From Hormiphora californensis (lineage: Eukaryota; Ctenophora; Tentaculata; Cydippida; Pleurobrachiidae): a DNA stretch of 64,000 nt. Positions within the stretch are counted from its first letter, which is position 1. Every line of letters begins with the position of its first letter. A program made the position numbers and the translations under genes. The notes under the pieces were generated by a model. The model ran no database searches and was not told where the DNA came from. It saw only the letters and a list, made by a program, of their open reading frames with translations. This document shows, piece after piece, positions 10,219-21,104 of the stretch. The stretch is taken from assembly GCA_020137815.1 (NCBI GenBank), contig CM035351.1, positions 1,475,966-1,539,965 on the forward strand, in the 5' to 3' direction.

Positions 10219-13200
10219 TCATGGACACCACTCTAGTATTGAGTTGCTGTTTGCTTGAGCAGGATAACCGCTGATGGGGGGTGTATCCGGAATGGTAGAG
10301 AGGAAACTACCTAGCTGAGATTTGAATTGATAAAGAGTTGGGGCCTCCTTTACAGATCGAGGCAAAGTGTTCCACAACCTTGCCCCCAGTACCGCAAATG
10401 ATTGTTCATATAGCGACAAGATAGATCGTTGAGCCTCGTACGAGTATCGAGGGACGACAGCTCTAGGGCCAGAGCGGTGACTGTCGACGAAACACATGTC
10501 AGTACTGTTGGGTATCTCATTGTTGTACACTTTCCACACAAGAATCATAGTGTACCTCTCTCGTCGGCGCTGAAGCGACAAAAGTCCCAGGGTTTGAAGA
10601 CGTTGCCAGTAGTTCAGCCCCTTGAGACCAACGATCTTACGGGTGTACGATCGTTGAATATCCTCAACACGACTGATATCCCCATTTTTGGAAGGTGACC
10701 ACAGTGTGCAACAGTAGTCAAGATGGGGACGCACCAGTGACTTGTAAAGAGTCATCATGGTGCGGCGAGTTCTGGATCTAAATGCACTTAACGTCCATCC
10801 AGCAACCCGACTAGCCGTGGTAACAACTCGAGATATTTGGGCCGACCATTGACCATCACTCGAGAGTAGAACACCTAAGTCTCGGACAGTGTCTGTTGGA
10901 TCGATGAACCTCCCATCAGACAGTTGATAGGAATAGTTCTCAGCACTGAACGGTACTTCTCTAAGCGAACTGGTGTGATTCAGGGTGAAATTCATGACCT
11001 CGAACTTTGACTGGTGCAAGGACATATTGTTAGCGTCAGCCCAGGTTATCACACTGTTCAGATCCTCCTGTAGGTTCAATTTGTCAACCATAGTACGGAT
11101 AGCAGAGAAGATTTTAGTGTCATCAGCGAACGACAAAGAAGAACCGTGTTTGATTACGGATTCCAGGTCAATTACATAAATCAGAAATAAAAGTGGACCG
11201 AGAACAGTCCCTTGTGGGACCCCACTTCTGACTTCTGCAAAAGAAGACGCTACGCCGTCGACTAAGACCGTTTGTTTCCGGTCTAGTAGGAAGCTGCGGA
11301 TCCATTCAAGGAGTTTGCCCTTAACTCCATATCTCTGCAGCTTTTCGAGAAGTATACCGATGTCAACTTTATCAAACGCCTTCTCGAAGTCCAAGTAGAT
11401 TACATCCACTTCAAGAAGGTCGTTGAGATTGTTCAGAATATTGTCAATGTGACGAGTGAGTTGGGATAAGCAGCTCCTCTTGCTTCTAAACCCATGCTGA
11501 GACTCGTTAAACAAGTTCTCTGATTCAAAGTATGACACCATTTGAGATCTTACAACCCGTTCAAATGTCTTGGCAATGTGACTGGTGAGGGAGATCGGGC
11601 GGTAATTTTCAGCTTTCATTTTAGGACCCTTTTTGTAGAGGGGTGCAATATACTGAAGTTTCAGACAGGGTGGTACAATACCAGAATCAAACGATTTGGC
11701 CCATAAGATGGATAGGGGGTATGACAGCGATGATCGGCAGTCACGTAAAATTCTGGCAGGTACATCTCCTGGAGGGCCGGCTGAATAGGGATTGAGGTCA
11801 TGTAGTGCCTTTTCAATATCAGCGGTGGAGAAAACGATGTCTGAAAGGCTGCATGTAGAAGGAGTAATGTTGTCTGCAGCTGCTGAAGGGGAGTTTGAAG
11901 GAGTGCTGAAAACAGAGGTAAATTGTGATTGAAATAGTTCTGCCTTCATCTCGGGAACGTCCGTAAGTGACCCATCACTTTTCTGTAAAGGAGGTATACG
12001 TGACCGGGTCTTCCTCTTTCGGTTGGCGTATGACCAGAAGAATTTTGGGTTAGCTTTGAGTTTTATCAACGCCTCGTTTTCATCAGAATCAAGTCGCTGA
12101 GAAATGTGACACAAGATGGCCCAAGTAATTCTGGAAACACCAACCTCTAGCTGTGGCAAAAGGTGAGGTTTATTCTGCCGGGCAAGAGTAATCCGTTTAT
12201 TCAAACTCCGCTGTTTCACTTTCAATTTCCTGAGAATAGGGTCCCTTCTTTTTTTACGGGCCTTCTTCTTACGAGAGTGGTGAGATAAGACCTGTAGAAC
12301 AGTCAGGGTGAAAAGTTGAACGAAATCAGAACCATCACCGTCATCGCAGATGTCGGCGAGTGCTAGCCAGTCGATCTGGTCCAACTCCCTACACATTTCA
12401 GGGAAGTTAGCCTCGTGAAAGTTGTAAATATCAAAATCCGTGAATCGATGGTCTGATTGACGAGTGGGTAAGATACCAAACCCAAGTGTAGAGCTGATCA
12501 TATTATGGTCAGAAATACACGACTCCGATACCTCAGTTTTGAAGACATAGTCTGGCCGGTTGGTGAGAACGAGGTCTAGAATATTCAAGCCCCGTGTTGG
12601 AGAGTCAACAAGCTGAGTGAGAAAATATGAGTTCACAAATTTTAGTAGCATCTGTGAGCTAGGTCCTCCAGTGAGTGTCCCCCAGTCTATGTCTGGCATA
12701 TTGAAGTCGCCCATGACATAGATGTCAGGACAACCCTTGTCGAGTTCGCACTGATCAATGAAACGGGATAGATCATCAAAAAGATCATTCGCAGGGGAAG
12801 ATGGCGCCCTGTACACAACACAGAAAACCGAGTGAGTCTCCTTGATGTATACAGCAGCCGCACTATTGGACGTGTCTGAGAATCTGAACTCAGAGGAAGG
12901 GGTCAGTTGATTGTTAATGTAGAGTGCACAACCGCCACCTCTTCTACCCGCTCTGTCACAACGAGTTAGGTGAAAGCCTTCAATCTCCAATTGGGCATCA
13001 GAGAAATCATCATGCCACCAGGTCTCCGTAATACCGGTGCAAAGGATGGGTATTGACGGATTCTCCAGTGAGTCCTTGATAAAAGAAAACTTCCACCGAC
13101 AGTCACTAGCCGCGGAAGGCGTTAAACTGCGGGCGTTGATGAGGAGTAATTCCGAAACCGTTCCAGAACCCCTTGGTAGTTGGTCGGGGTGTTCAGGCCT
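10219..13200 (-). CDS. LINE ORF2: AP-like endonuclease and reverse transcriptase
   Basis: The frame is open from about 13200 to the stop at 10219. The endonuclease/exonuclease/phosphatase domain begins in the region overlapping ORF1 (ELLLINARSLT near 13152, then GITETWWHDD) and continues with GDFNMPDIDWG and SDHNMI. The RT follows with YRPISLTSHIAK, IYLDFEKAFDKVD, SGVPQGTVLGPLLFLIY and the catalytic LSFADDTKIF, then a thumb and a C-terminal arginine-rich tail with ARLWNTLPRSV. This order is that of CR1/L2/Jockey-type elements; I do not assign the clade. The start codon is unclear: no ATG is seen at the 5' end of the frame, which overlaps the end of ORF1 in another frame. Confidence 0.9.
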   Translation of the reverse strand, partial: RPEHPDQLPRGSGTVSELLLINARSLTPSAASDCRWKFSFIKDSLENPSIPILCTGITETWWHDDFSDAQLEIEGFHLTRCDRAGRRGGGCALYINNQLTPSSEFRFSDTSNSAAAVYIKETHSVFCVVYRAPSSPANDLFDDLSRFIDQCELDKGCPDIYVMGDFNMPDIDWGTLTGGPSSQMLLKFVNSYFLTQLVDSPTRGLNILDLVLTNRPDYVFKTEVSESCISDHNMISSTLGFGILPTRQSDHRFTDFDIYNFHEANFPEMCRELDQIDWLALADICDDGDGSDFVQLFTLTVLQVLSHHSRKKKARKKRRDPILRKLKVKQRSLNKRITLARQNKPHLLPQLEVGVSRITWAILCHISQRLDSDENEALIKLKANPKFFWSYANRKRKTRSRIPPLQKSDGSLTDVPEMKAELFQSQFTSVFSTPSNSPSAAADNITPSTCSLSDIVFSTADIEKALHDLNPYSAGPPGDVPARILRDCRSSLSYPLSILWAKSFDSGIVPPCLKLQYIAPLYKKGPKMKAENYRPISLTSHIAKTFERVVRSQMVSYFESENLFNESQHGFRSKRSCLSQLTRHIDNILNNLNDLLEVDVIYLDFEKAFDKVDIGILLEKLQRYGVKGKLLEWIRSFLLDRKQTVLVDGVASSFAEVRSGVPQGTVLGPLLFLIYVIDLESVIKHGSSLSFADDTKIFSAIRTMVDKLNLQEDLNSVITWADANNMSLHQSKFEVMNFTLNHTSSLREVPFSAENYSYQLSDGRFIDPTDTVRDLGVLLSSDGQWSAQISRVVTTASRVAGWTLSAFRSRTRRTMMTLYKSLVRPHLDYCCTLWSPSKNGDISRVEDIQRSYTRKIVGLKGLNYWQRLQTLGLLSLQRRRERYTMILVWKVYNNEIPNSTDMCFVDSHRSGPRAVVPRYSYEAQRSILSLYEQSFAVLGARLWNTLPRSVKEAPTLYQFKSQLGSFLSTIPDTPPISGYPAQANSNSILEWCP

Positions 13201-13826
13201 GGTTGTGTGAGTGTCAGATGTTTGGGCCGGGGTGTGTGTTCCCTCGTCATCTCTTCCCTGAAGGACTGTAGAGATGAGTTCAGTGACGTCTTTACTTCTC
13301 GAAGAATCTCGTCCCTCACTGAGGCCATCAATGCCATGAGAAAATCCTCTTGTGAACGGATGTCATTGGTCGCGGCACGGGGATCGGTCTCAGTTTTGTT
13401 AATCTTCTTCTTCTTCTTCTTCTTTGGGTTTGGAGGAGCTGAGCGAGGGGTCTCTTTCTGCTCCACTTTCTGAGGGACACCACTGGTTTTGTTACCAGCA
13501 GTCTTCAATGAATTACCCTTGGTAGGGGCTACTTCACTTCTCCGAGTGTTCTTTAAATGTGTGTCTTTACATTCTTTGTCGGTACAGACTCGGGAGATCT
13601 CAGACTTATGGCAGAGAGGTGGGTGAAAATCCTGGCACTGGTCACCATAGTTACACCCAGAACGAGTTGCCGTTCCGAACTGACAATAACGGAGGCATCT
13701 CTGGGGATGTTCCTTGCTGCAAGGCTTACCACTGATCAACTTGTCACCATTTGGGCCATGGGGACAGTCTCTCAGTAGATAACGTTCACAAACATTGCTG
13801 AATTTAGGAACACCTTGGGGTTTCAC
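13122..13826 (-). CDS. LINE ORF1: CCCH-type zinc-finger nucleic-acid-binding protein
   Basis: About 234 codons ending with a stop at 13122; the first in-frame codon available is not ATG, so the 5' end is probably missing. The N-terminal 90 residues have repeated Cys/His clusters (CERYLLRDCPHG, CLRYCQFGTATRSGCNYG, CQDFHPPLCH, CTDKECKDTH) resembling tandem CCCH zinc fingers used for RNA binding. A basic linker with a seven-lysine run and a C-terminal amphipathic segment follow (DEILREVKTSLNSSLQSFRE), perhaps for oligomerisation. The 3' end overlaps ORF2 in a different frame. Confidence 0.75.
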   Translation of the reverse strand: MKPQGVPKFSNVCERYLLRDCPHGPNGDKLISGKPCSKEHPQRCLRYCQFGTATRSGCNYGDQCQDFHPPLCHKSEISRVCTDKECKDTHLKNTRRSEVAPTKGNSLKTAGNKTSGVPQKVEQKETPRSAPPNPKKKKKKKINKTETDPRAATNDIRSQEDFLMALMASVRDEILREVKTSLNSSLQSFREEMTREHTPRPKHLTLTQPGLNTPTNYQGVLERFRNYSSSTPAV

Positions 13827-13840
13827 CTCTCCGTATCAAA

Positions 13841-14061
13841 ATTTGATTCAAATTGAAATCAATAATCAAATCTAAGTCATCATCATTATCAATAAATCAT
13901 ATGTTTATCTTCACAAAATAGCTTCTAGTTCTACATGCTCTAACTAACTAGAATATTAAAACTATGGGATCACTTCTTCCCTGGCGGCCCTCATGAGGTG
14001 CCGTCTCCCTCTGTTATACACACAGTGACTACACTCTACAGTCTACACCCACACAGTGGTT
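13841..14061. other. Spacer between LINE and sulfatase gene
   Basis: A 220-bp AT-rich stretch upstream of the sulfatase-like start. It may hold the promoter. I see no clear core-promoter motif. Confidence 0.35.
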
Positions 14062-15882
14062 ATGATTCTGATATTGCTGTGTGTTATACCAGCTATACTA
14101 GCTTCTCAACCCAGCCTTATTGCAATAAGCCTAACCCAGGTCGGTTGGGCTGACTTAAACTTGCCGCTATGGCTCTCTGAAACCCCCAACATCCAGTCCT
14201 TGGCTTCCAAATCCATCTCCCTGGACTCACTGTACTGTGAGACATCTCCCTCTGCTTCTCATGGAGCGTTCCTAACCGGGCACGATCCTATATCCTGGGG
14301 CTTCTACAGTTCTAACAATGCCGAAACATCTAACCTCAAAGAGGACAGTGGGTTTGTTCTGCCTCTCCCTACGCTAGCCACTACTCTCTCAAATCACACT
14401 TCCCATTTCGTTGGAAGGTGGTGGCTGGGACAGCGGCCCGAGGCCAACCCAACTAACCACGGATTCGACTCATTCTATGGTTACGTGTCCGACAGGGGGA
14501 CGAAGTATGACGACATGAGGTACCCTAATCCGGGTCTATACAGAAACACAGAGATCCAATCCAGACTTTATGACACCACAAATCCATTCCTGGATCTAAT
14601 ACAGGACGAGTGGAGGAGTAACCTGACTGAGTTGTTTGCGGAGGAAGCTGTCAGGTTCCTCAGGTCCACCTCACAACCCTACTACCTGCACCTGTCCCTG
14701 GATGCCACTCAGCACCCTTCCTACCGCTCCCCACAATACGAGGGAAACTCTACTACCAGAGTGGGACACTTCGCTGATGCTCTCAGAGAGATAGACGGCT
14801 TGGTAGGGAGGGTTCTGGGAGAGGCTGGGGATGACACAATAGTTGTTATCTTTGCCGACTCAACCGCGCTGGCATCCCATTTTGATGGTGGTTCTAATGC
14901 TCCCTTCACTGGTAGGAACAATCATCTTATATTTAACATGTCACTATTTCATTTTTATCTTTATCTTGTCACTTCATCTCATTAATATAAGGTCGTCTCA
15001 TTAATATTATCTTTGCAGGAGAAAGCGGAGATTCAACGGAGGGGGGAGTGAGGGTTCCCGGGTTTCTCTACATCCCCACTGAGAAAGGAAGACGAGCTAA
15101 TCAAGTCATGACACTCTCTAATCTCCATATAATTGTTTCTTCCCTCCTCACAGGGGGATCCCAGGAGTTACCCAACTCCTTCCAAGGTTTTAATTTAAAT
15201 TGGTCTTTGATTGACACCTAATCTTGAGAGGGGGATTTCAAATATATAAATACCTTTCAGTAAGTGTTGCATTTAATTTCATTACCCGGTTTGACACTAA
15301 ACTGTTCCAGGAATTGACAAGACGGTTCCGATATTTAGAGGGAGGACATTGATGGCATTACGGTGGAGGCAGTACAAGGCCCATGTGAACATGCTCTCTA
15401 ACTATGTTCCAGGACAATTCGTGGACTCACTCACTAGCTTCTCCTTCAAGTATGTAACCCCTTACTCAACATGTTACGAACCATATGGGATTGGGAAACG
15501 GGAGGTAACAATACCACTTCTAAATCCAAAAGTAGTACTGCTAAGGGCATTATATAATATTCACACATTTCCGTTCTGCAGATCGACAGGCACCTACCCC
15601 ATTATATTTGATATTCTAGCGGACCCTGGGGAGCGATTCCATGTTGGTAGTGGTATTGGCCCCGTACCGGACCAATACAAGGATCTCATGACGCCTCTAG
15701 TGGACGATATTCTGGATCTCTACTCCTCTCTAGACATGGCCGGGGGCCTGCTGAATGAGTGTGATGTGATCTGGAGAGAGTGGGCTCCCCAGGGTTGTGC
15801 AACCCGGGGTCTGTGTTTAGGTCAGGGTAGGGAGAGTGAGCTGAGAATGTGCTCCACACCAACTTATACCTGGACTGGTTGA
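14062..15882 (+). CDS. Secreted sulfatase-fold protein lacking catalytic residues (pseudo-sulfatase)
   Basis: Exons 14062-14911, 15019-15186 and 15311-15882 (both introns phase 1) give 529 residues, the length of arylsulfatase B. The ATG at 14062 starts a signal peptide (MILILLCVIPAILASQ). The fold landmarks are present in order: PSLIAISLTQVGWADLN, GAFLTGHDPISWGFY, HGFDSFYGY, IVVIFADSTA, EGGVRVPGF and RGRTLMAL...YKAH. The active site is not. The metal-binding DD of family members (ADDLGW) is TQ, the formylglycine Cys and Arg of CxPSR are absent (TSPSASHG), GKWHLG has become GRWWLG, and the SDNG aspartate-asparagine pair is ADST. The frame is long, spliced and uninterrupted, so this looks like a maintained pseudoenzyme rather than a decayed gene. 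A further small intron around 15511-15581 was considered, but the phases do not fit. Confidence 0.85.
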
Positions 15883-16675
15883 GAGACTATAATTGGTATT
15901 AGCTGGCCATGTTTGACCCTGTAAAGGAGCGTTATCATAGCGCTGGCAAGCGCCCGGGGCCCAATCCTCCCTTCCCCCAACCATCATTTCCCCCAAAATT
16001 TCCCTCTAACAAGCATCTTTCCTCCCAGTAAAAGGAAAATCGGAATTACGGAAAAAAAATTTTTGAGAATTTTTGAGAATTTTTGAAAATTGTGACAGCG
16101 CTACTATACTTATTGCCTGCGAAGCAGGCAAGCCCCGTATCGCCCTACGGGCGCGCGAACATGGGGGGCGCGACGTGCCCAACTATACTTATTGTCTGAA
16201 ATCGGCAATTTCAACTTTGTTTTAGACAACCTTCCCGTTGTACTACGAACATGCCGCTTGGTAGTTCGTGTTGCCTTGACACCTAGAGCACACGTTCAAA
16301 ATTTCATGCAAATCGGAGTTACGGTTTTTGCGCTACAGATGGTCGTATTTTAGACAAAATGTCCGCTTTTAGCGTGACTAACGACCTTGATTGTACGACC
16401 TTTTTGCGTACACGATGGAGGCCACAGTTTTAAAGCTATCACCATGAAACTTTGGGAGATGGTAGGTCTAGTGGTGTACCTTGTATTAAAGCTTGGACAG
16501 AGAAAACGGATAGTCATAACAAAAGTTATGACTGTCTTAAGTTTTGTTTGGCGTCTTAGACAACCTTCCCGTCGTTCTATGAACACGCCGCTTGGTACGT
16601 TGTGTTGCCTCGTCATCTTGAACACACGTTCAAAATTTCAAGCAAATCCGAGTTACGGTTCTTCAGTTACGGGCA
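15883..16675. repeat. Intergenic sequence with a duplicated 120-bp segment
   Basis: A segment with core TTAGACAACCTTCCCG...CGTTCAAAATTTCA...GAGTTACGGTT occurs at about 16213-16335 and again, diverged, at about 16554-16672. A GC-rich stem GCCTGCGAAGCAGGC lies at about 16117-16131. No coding signal. Confidence 0.65.
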
Positions 16676-17130
16676 TCTGACTGTATTAAGATTTAAGACG
16701 ATTTTCAAAAAACTTAGAAAAGAGCAAATTAAACTATAAATCATGATTTTATCATACATGTTTTTCCAACGTGGGTTAACTGCTGTATTTTCAGATATAA
16801 TTGGTAGTCATATCTATATGTATGACTGTCTTAAATTTAAGACGATTTTAAAAACACCTACAAAGAAGCGATTCAGAGTCTAAATTAACATTGAATCAGA
16901 TTTGTTTTATAAAATTAGGCTTACTGCCGCATTTTCAGTGATAATTGGTAGTCATATCTAGAGTTATGACTGTCTTAGATATAAGACGATTTTCAAAAAC
17001 ATCTAGAAAGGGGCGAGTTTTATTGCATCGGGCATATTTTGTAGAATTAGGTGGCCTGTTGCAATTTTAGGGGTTATTCGTAGTCATATCTAGAGTTATA
17101 ATTGCTATCTTACATTTAAGACGATTTAAA
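16676..17130. repeat. Tandem repeat of about 140 bp, 3-4 copies
   Basis: The motif TATGACTGTCTTA...TTAAGACGATTTT recurs with GACGATTT at about 16698, 16841, 16983 and 17118, a period of 136-143 bp. Each unit also carries TTTTCAG(A/T)GATAATTGGTAG. Copies are diverged and the array is non-coding. Confidence 0.7.
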
Positions 17131-17566
17131 AAAACACCCAGAAACGAGCGAATTAGCATCTAGAACCTGATTTTATTATTATCTGATTATATCCGTGATT
17201 ATTATCCGTGACTAATAATCAAAATCATAGAATAATCGCGGAGAACCGATTGCGGATAACTAACCACGATAACTTGTCGCGAAATAAGTAATAAAAAGTA
17301 ACCAAATCCTATCGCGGATAGCTAATCGCGATAACTTATAACGGATTCGTGATAACTGATAAGTTATCCGCGATTGGTTGTCTGCGATTACTATCATGTT
17401 AGTTATTCGCGATTGATATCCGAGATTGGATATCTGCGATTAATATGATTATGAGGCTACCTAGTAACTACGATTTAAAAAGTCCATGAATCCTTAATCC
17501 GCGTTTATTAAATTAAGCTAGTATTACAAAATGCATGTCATAGTATGTATAACAAAATGCCTGATA
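17131..17566. repeat. AT-rich region with CGCGGATAAC-type short repeats
   Basis: Numerous short direct and inverted copies of ATCGCGGATAACT/AGTTATCCGCGAT lie between about 17195 and 17445. The sequence could form small hairpins. No gene visible. Confidence 0.5.
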
Positions 17567-18002
17567 CTAGATCCAAAAACCAAACAAGTTTGGTGGATAG
17601 CCGGGGCCGCAGAAATTAAAAATCGTGCGAAAGTTTTGATACATGAACTTTCGGGGCCTGGGGTGCTGTTAAATTCGCGTTTCCATGATAGTCAGCCGTT
17701 CTTTCAGAACACACTATTATTATCACAATAATATTATTCTGTAAAACAGACTCTGAAACGACCGACTGTGCACAGTAAATATATGAGACATGTGTGGATC
17801 TGTATTTATGATAATGTGGAATAAATTAATGTTTGCACTAGTTTTCCTGGCGTATAGTTGGAAAATGTTATTGGTTATAATCATGGAAACGCGAATTTAA
17901 CAGCACCCCAGGCCCCGAAAGTTCATGTATCAAAACTTTCGCACGATTTTTAATTTCTGCGGCCCCGGCTATCCACCAAACTTGTTTGGTTTTTGGATCT
18001 AG
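17567..18002. mobile_element. Hairpin (foldback) element with 123-bp arms
   Basis: Positions 17567-17689 and 17880-18002 are almost perfect reverse complements, starting CTAGATCCAAAAACCAAACA at the left end. They are separated by about 190 bp of AT-rich unrelated sequence. No reading frame is present. This is a foldback or MITE-type repeat. Confidence 0.8.
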
Positions 18003-18167
18003 TAGAACTTATAACATCACAAGTTATAGCCAAGAAACTTCGTTAAATTGTGAAAATACTTTATCTCGTTTATCTTCCTAAGGCTAAGGAAGTCCCTTCT
18101 AATCGATTATAACCTTTCCATTGCAAGGAAGTCCCAATTCTAATCGACCAAAATGTCAACCAAAATG

Positions 18168-21104
18168 TCAATTCCACCTGTATATATCAAAACTTCTATC
18201 AATCGCTATAATTGAAAATCTCTGACAGCTCGGGAAGACGATATTCTGAGAAACTGTAGTGTTTTCTGAGTAACTATCCACACAATCTCGCTCTTTATCG
18301 TGAACTAGTATGACATCTATCACATTGGGGGAAAGAACACAAACTGTTCTGCGGTGTATCGAATTCTTTCTGTCAAGAGAGATACCGACCAATTTTCCCT
18401 GGTTTAAAACCAAATAAACGACCAAATCAGATGACAACTCAATCTCCGTTGGACAACCCCCACTCCCACCGATTCGAACCATCTTACCAGCTGGTGGCCC
18501 TTCATCCCACGCCAGAGAGTCAATGAGAGCCCCCGATCTAACAATCAGTCCTGCAATAGTCTCAATAGGCGGCATTATCGTGAGATGTTCCGATACTTCT
18601 CCCCACATTTTACCGGACATTTCCACTCCCCATATCAGATAGGAATCATGGTGAATTGATAGTTGGCAACCGGGGTCTACTGGCACCCTCTCCTCACCCG
18701 ATCCGCCTGAAAGAGATCCAAACGAGAATGAATATACTGGGTAATGAATAGGTTATATTAATTAGTAGGTTGAATAATATGTTATCTTAATTCATTATCA
18801 GGCTAATGGGCAGTTTGGGGGTTAATTAACTGCCTACCTAGGTCGATAGGACCACCTCCCTCCCTTGGTATCCTAACCACTAGCTCCTCATGTGTAGGTA
18901 CGGCTCCATTGAGGTAGGGATGCTTGTTAAGCCATGCCGTTGAGCTGGTACTGAATCTTCCGGGACCCTCCCCACTTAACACCCAGCCATCAAAGTGGTC
19001 GAAATCCCGAGCCATTATCCCTGGAGAGTTATATAGTAATGGCATGACGTAATGGGGTAATGATATTTTAACATGTTCCTGTAATCTAGTTGATAGAGAC
19101 GACAATCTCTACTAAGGGGATTCTACTTCTACTACAATTATAATTATAATAATTCATGATTCCCCTACCCATTGTTTCTCACTATCTAAAATCTACCTGA
19201 AGATGTATGAGGGAGATCGAGGGAGTGCCCAAGCTCATGTAGAAGGGCTCCCATTGTTGTAGAGTAAACGGTCCCATAGGTTCCTCTACCCCCACTATCG
19301 TCAAATAGTAACTTCTTGTTAACCCTAGTTGAGTCGTTAAGGTAAGGCCCAACTACTGCCAAGCACCAAGCCCACGAGTATAGACCACCTAGAGTGAGAG
19401 AGATGGATTGTTGTAAGTGATCAGTTGGAAAAATTAATATATTTTTACTTGACATATCACATATTAATCGACTTAAACCTTATGTATATATTGCTTTCCA
19501 AGTACCCATTACTTTCCAGGAATGACAATGGAACCACCCTTTGGCCTTTACTCAACAAGTTATTTGGCAGTTATATATATTCAATATCTCTAATCTCTCA
19601 CCTCCACCCATAAGAGCAAGTTGGCCACCACCGACGGCGGTGTGACACCTGACAAAGTCATGGGGACAAATATAATCTTCAATGACGTCACGGTTCGTAT
19701 CGTAAATATACCTGAGATTGAGAAGAATGGGGGTTATAAAATAATCATTATTATGTCTCGGGCCCTACATAATTGTTACAACTGCATAACATCATGACAA
19801 CTTAACAACTTCATAAAGTTAATGTGCCGTAACAATAATTCGGGAAGTCGAGACAAAGAATTTAAGTTCTCAACAACCTAATCACTAATGAATGCACTTT
19901 CTGGCGGCACCAAACCCAGAAAGTGTGCTCAGATCTGGTCCCAGTTGGCGGCACTAGATAACCCGATCGAGTCTCCAGCTCCTATCCATCATGCTAGAAC
20001 TCACTCAATTAAACAATGTATGACAGGGATTACAGTACTGATTGAGTACTGCTGACATCGCAACGACCCTATCGCGGGGCGAAAAATTGAGTATCATATA
20101 CCTAGTACAGCCGAGTATAGCAGTCACTTTTCTATCCTCTCGAATCATGCCCTTCTTCTCCAGCTGTTGGTAGACAATATCGTATATCCTGTTGTTTCTC
20201 TCCAGGAAATCCTCACCCAGCACCTCAGACTCGGTTTGTGATAGGGTGAACACCTGCGAAGAAGAGAGGGGGGTAAAATCGAAATGGAAAACAAACACAC
20301 GATAAAACACAGAATGAAATTGTAGAAAATGTTGTTGGGTAAGGGGTCAACAAATAAAAGAATATGTGGCACTGGCTCATACTTCGGGTTCAGTTAAATT
20401 GAATGTCTTCCTGTTGTATCCCCGTGAGACAAGCTCCTCTGCGTAGAAGCACTGAGCTAACAGAGCATGAAGTTTCACTTTCTGTAGACCAGTCTCCTGA
20501 GAATCTATATGATCCCCACCATGACACGGCGCCTGATCTTCACCCGATAATGTAAATGGCGCCTGATCTTCACCCGATAATGGTTGGGGCGGAGAACCAG
20601 GATGATAGTACTGGTATCTCCCCTCCCCATCACTACACCTCACATACACGAACTGTATCCCGGGACCAGAGGTAGAACTGCTGGGTGTAAACCAGACTCT
20701 ATGTGAGAGGAGCAGCACCCCTCGACACCTGAAGGGAGAGAACATGTTAACTCTCACTAATTAAAGTAATTAACTCTCTCTCTATCTCTCCCTTGTTTAA
20801 GTAACTAACTCTCCCTCTCAAGCCCCTTGAGTCACCTGAAGTTGATCTCGTTTTGTCCCGGGTACAACTTCACAAAACATCGTATCTCGCTACCCTCTCT
20901 GATGTGCCAGGATATACACCTGTCCTCCTCTCTCACATCATCACACCACCCAGCAGCCTGATCGTGTATAACACCAGAGGGTACCGGGTCTACTGATACT
21001 GATAGGAATCTTGGGTGGGAAGGGTCAAACAGGACCAACTGTAGGCACACAATTTGGTGGGGAAAGGTGCAGTCGGTGTCCTTGGGGTGTACCAAACGGA
21101 GCAT
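18168..21104 (-). CDS. Putative zinc metallopeptidase (PF12044/YIL108W type), 7 exons
   Basis: Exons 21104-20836, 20728-20383, 20253-20102, 19711-19602, 19388-19197, 19020-18838 and 18706-18168 join in frame to 596 residues. The first ATG is at 21104. The catalytic motif HELGHSLDLPHTSSG near residue 345 matches the metzincin-like HExxHxxxxxH zinc site and runs directly into GIMARDFDHFDGWVL across an intron; a glycine-rich segment (TAVGGGQLALMGGGG) precedes it. This order is that of the eukaryotic putative peptidase family that includes yeast YIL108W. The last roughly 180 residues (IRSGALIDSLAW, IELSSDLVVYLVLNQGKLVGIS) look like a jacalin-like beta-prism lectin domain, as in the yeast protein; that part is inferred. 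No signal peptide is evident. The substrate of the family is not established. Confidence 0.85.

Larger units (their letters stand above)
10080..13840 (-). mobile_element. Non-LTR retrotransposon (LINE, endonuclease-RT type), nearly full length
   Basis: A minus-strand LINE carrying an ORF1 with zinc fingers and a long uninterrupted ORF2. The 3' end (low coordinates) has a short untranslated region ending in TTTGATTTGAATTTGATTTG-type tail repeats at about 10088-10120. The 5' end lies near 13840 and ORF1 lacks an ATG there, so the copy is probably slightly 5'-truncated. The absence of stops in over 900 codons of ORF2 argues for a recent insertion. It sits between TATDN3 and the sulfatase gene. 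Fragments of related 3' ends occur at 49308-49570 and at the right edge of the window. Confidence 0.88.

Noticed and set aside
15511-15581. Third intron in the sulfatase-like gene
   Set aside because: GTAACA and TTCTGCAG flank it, but removing it breaks the frame, whereas reading through stays open.
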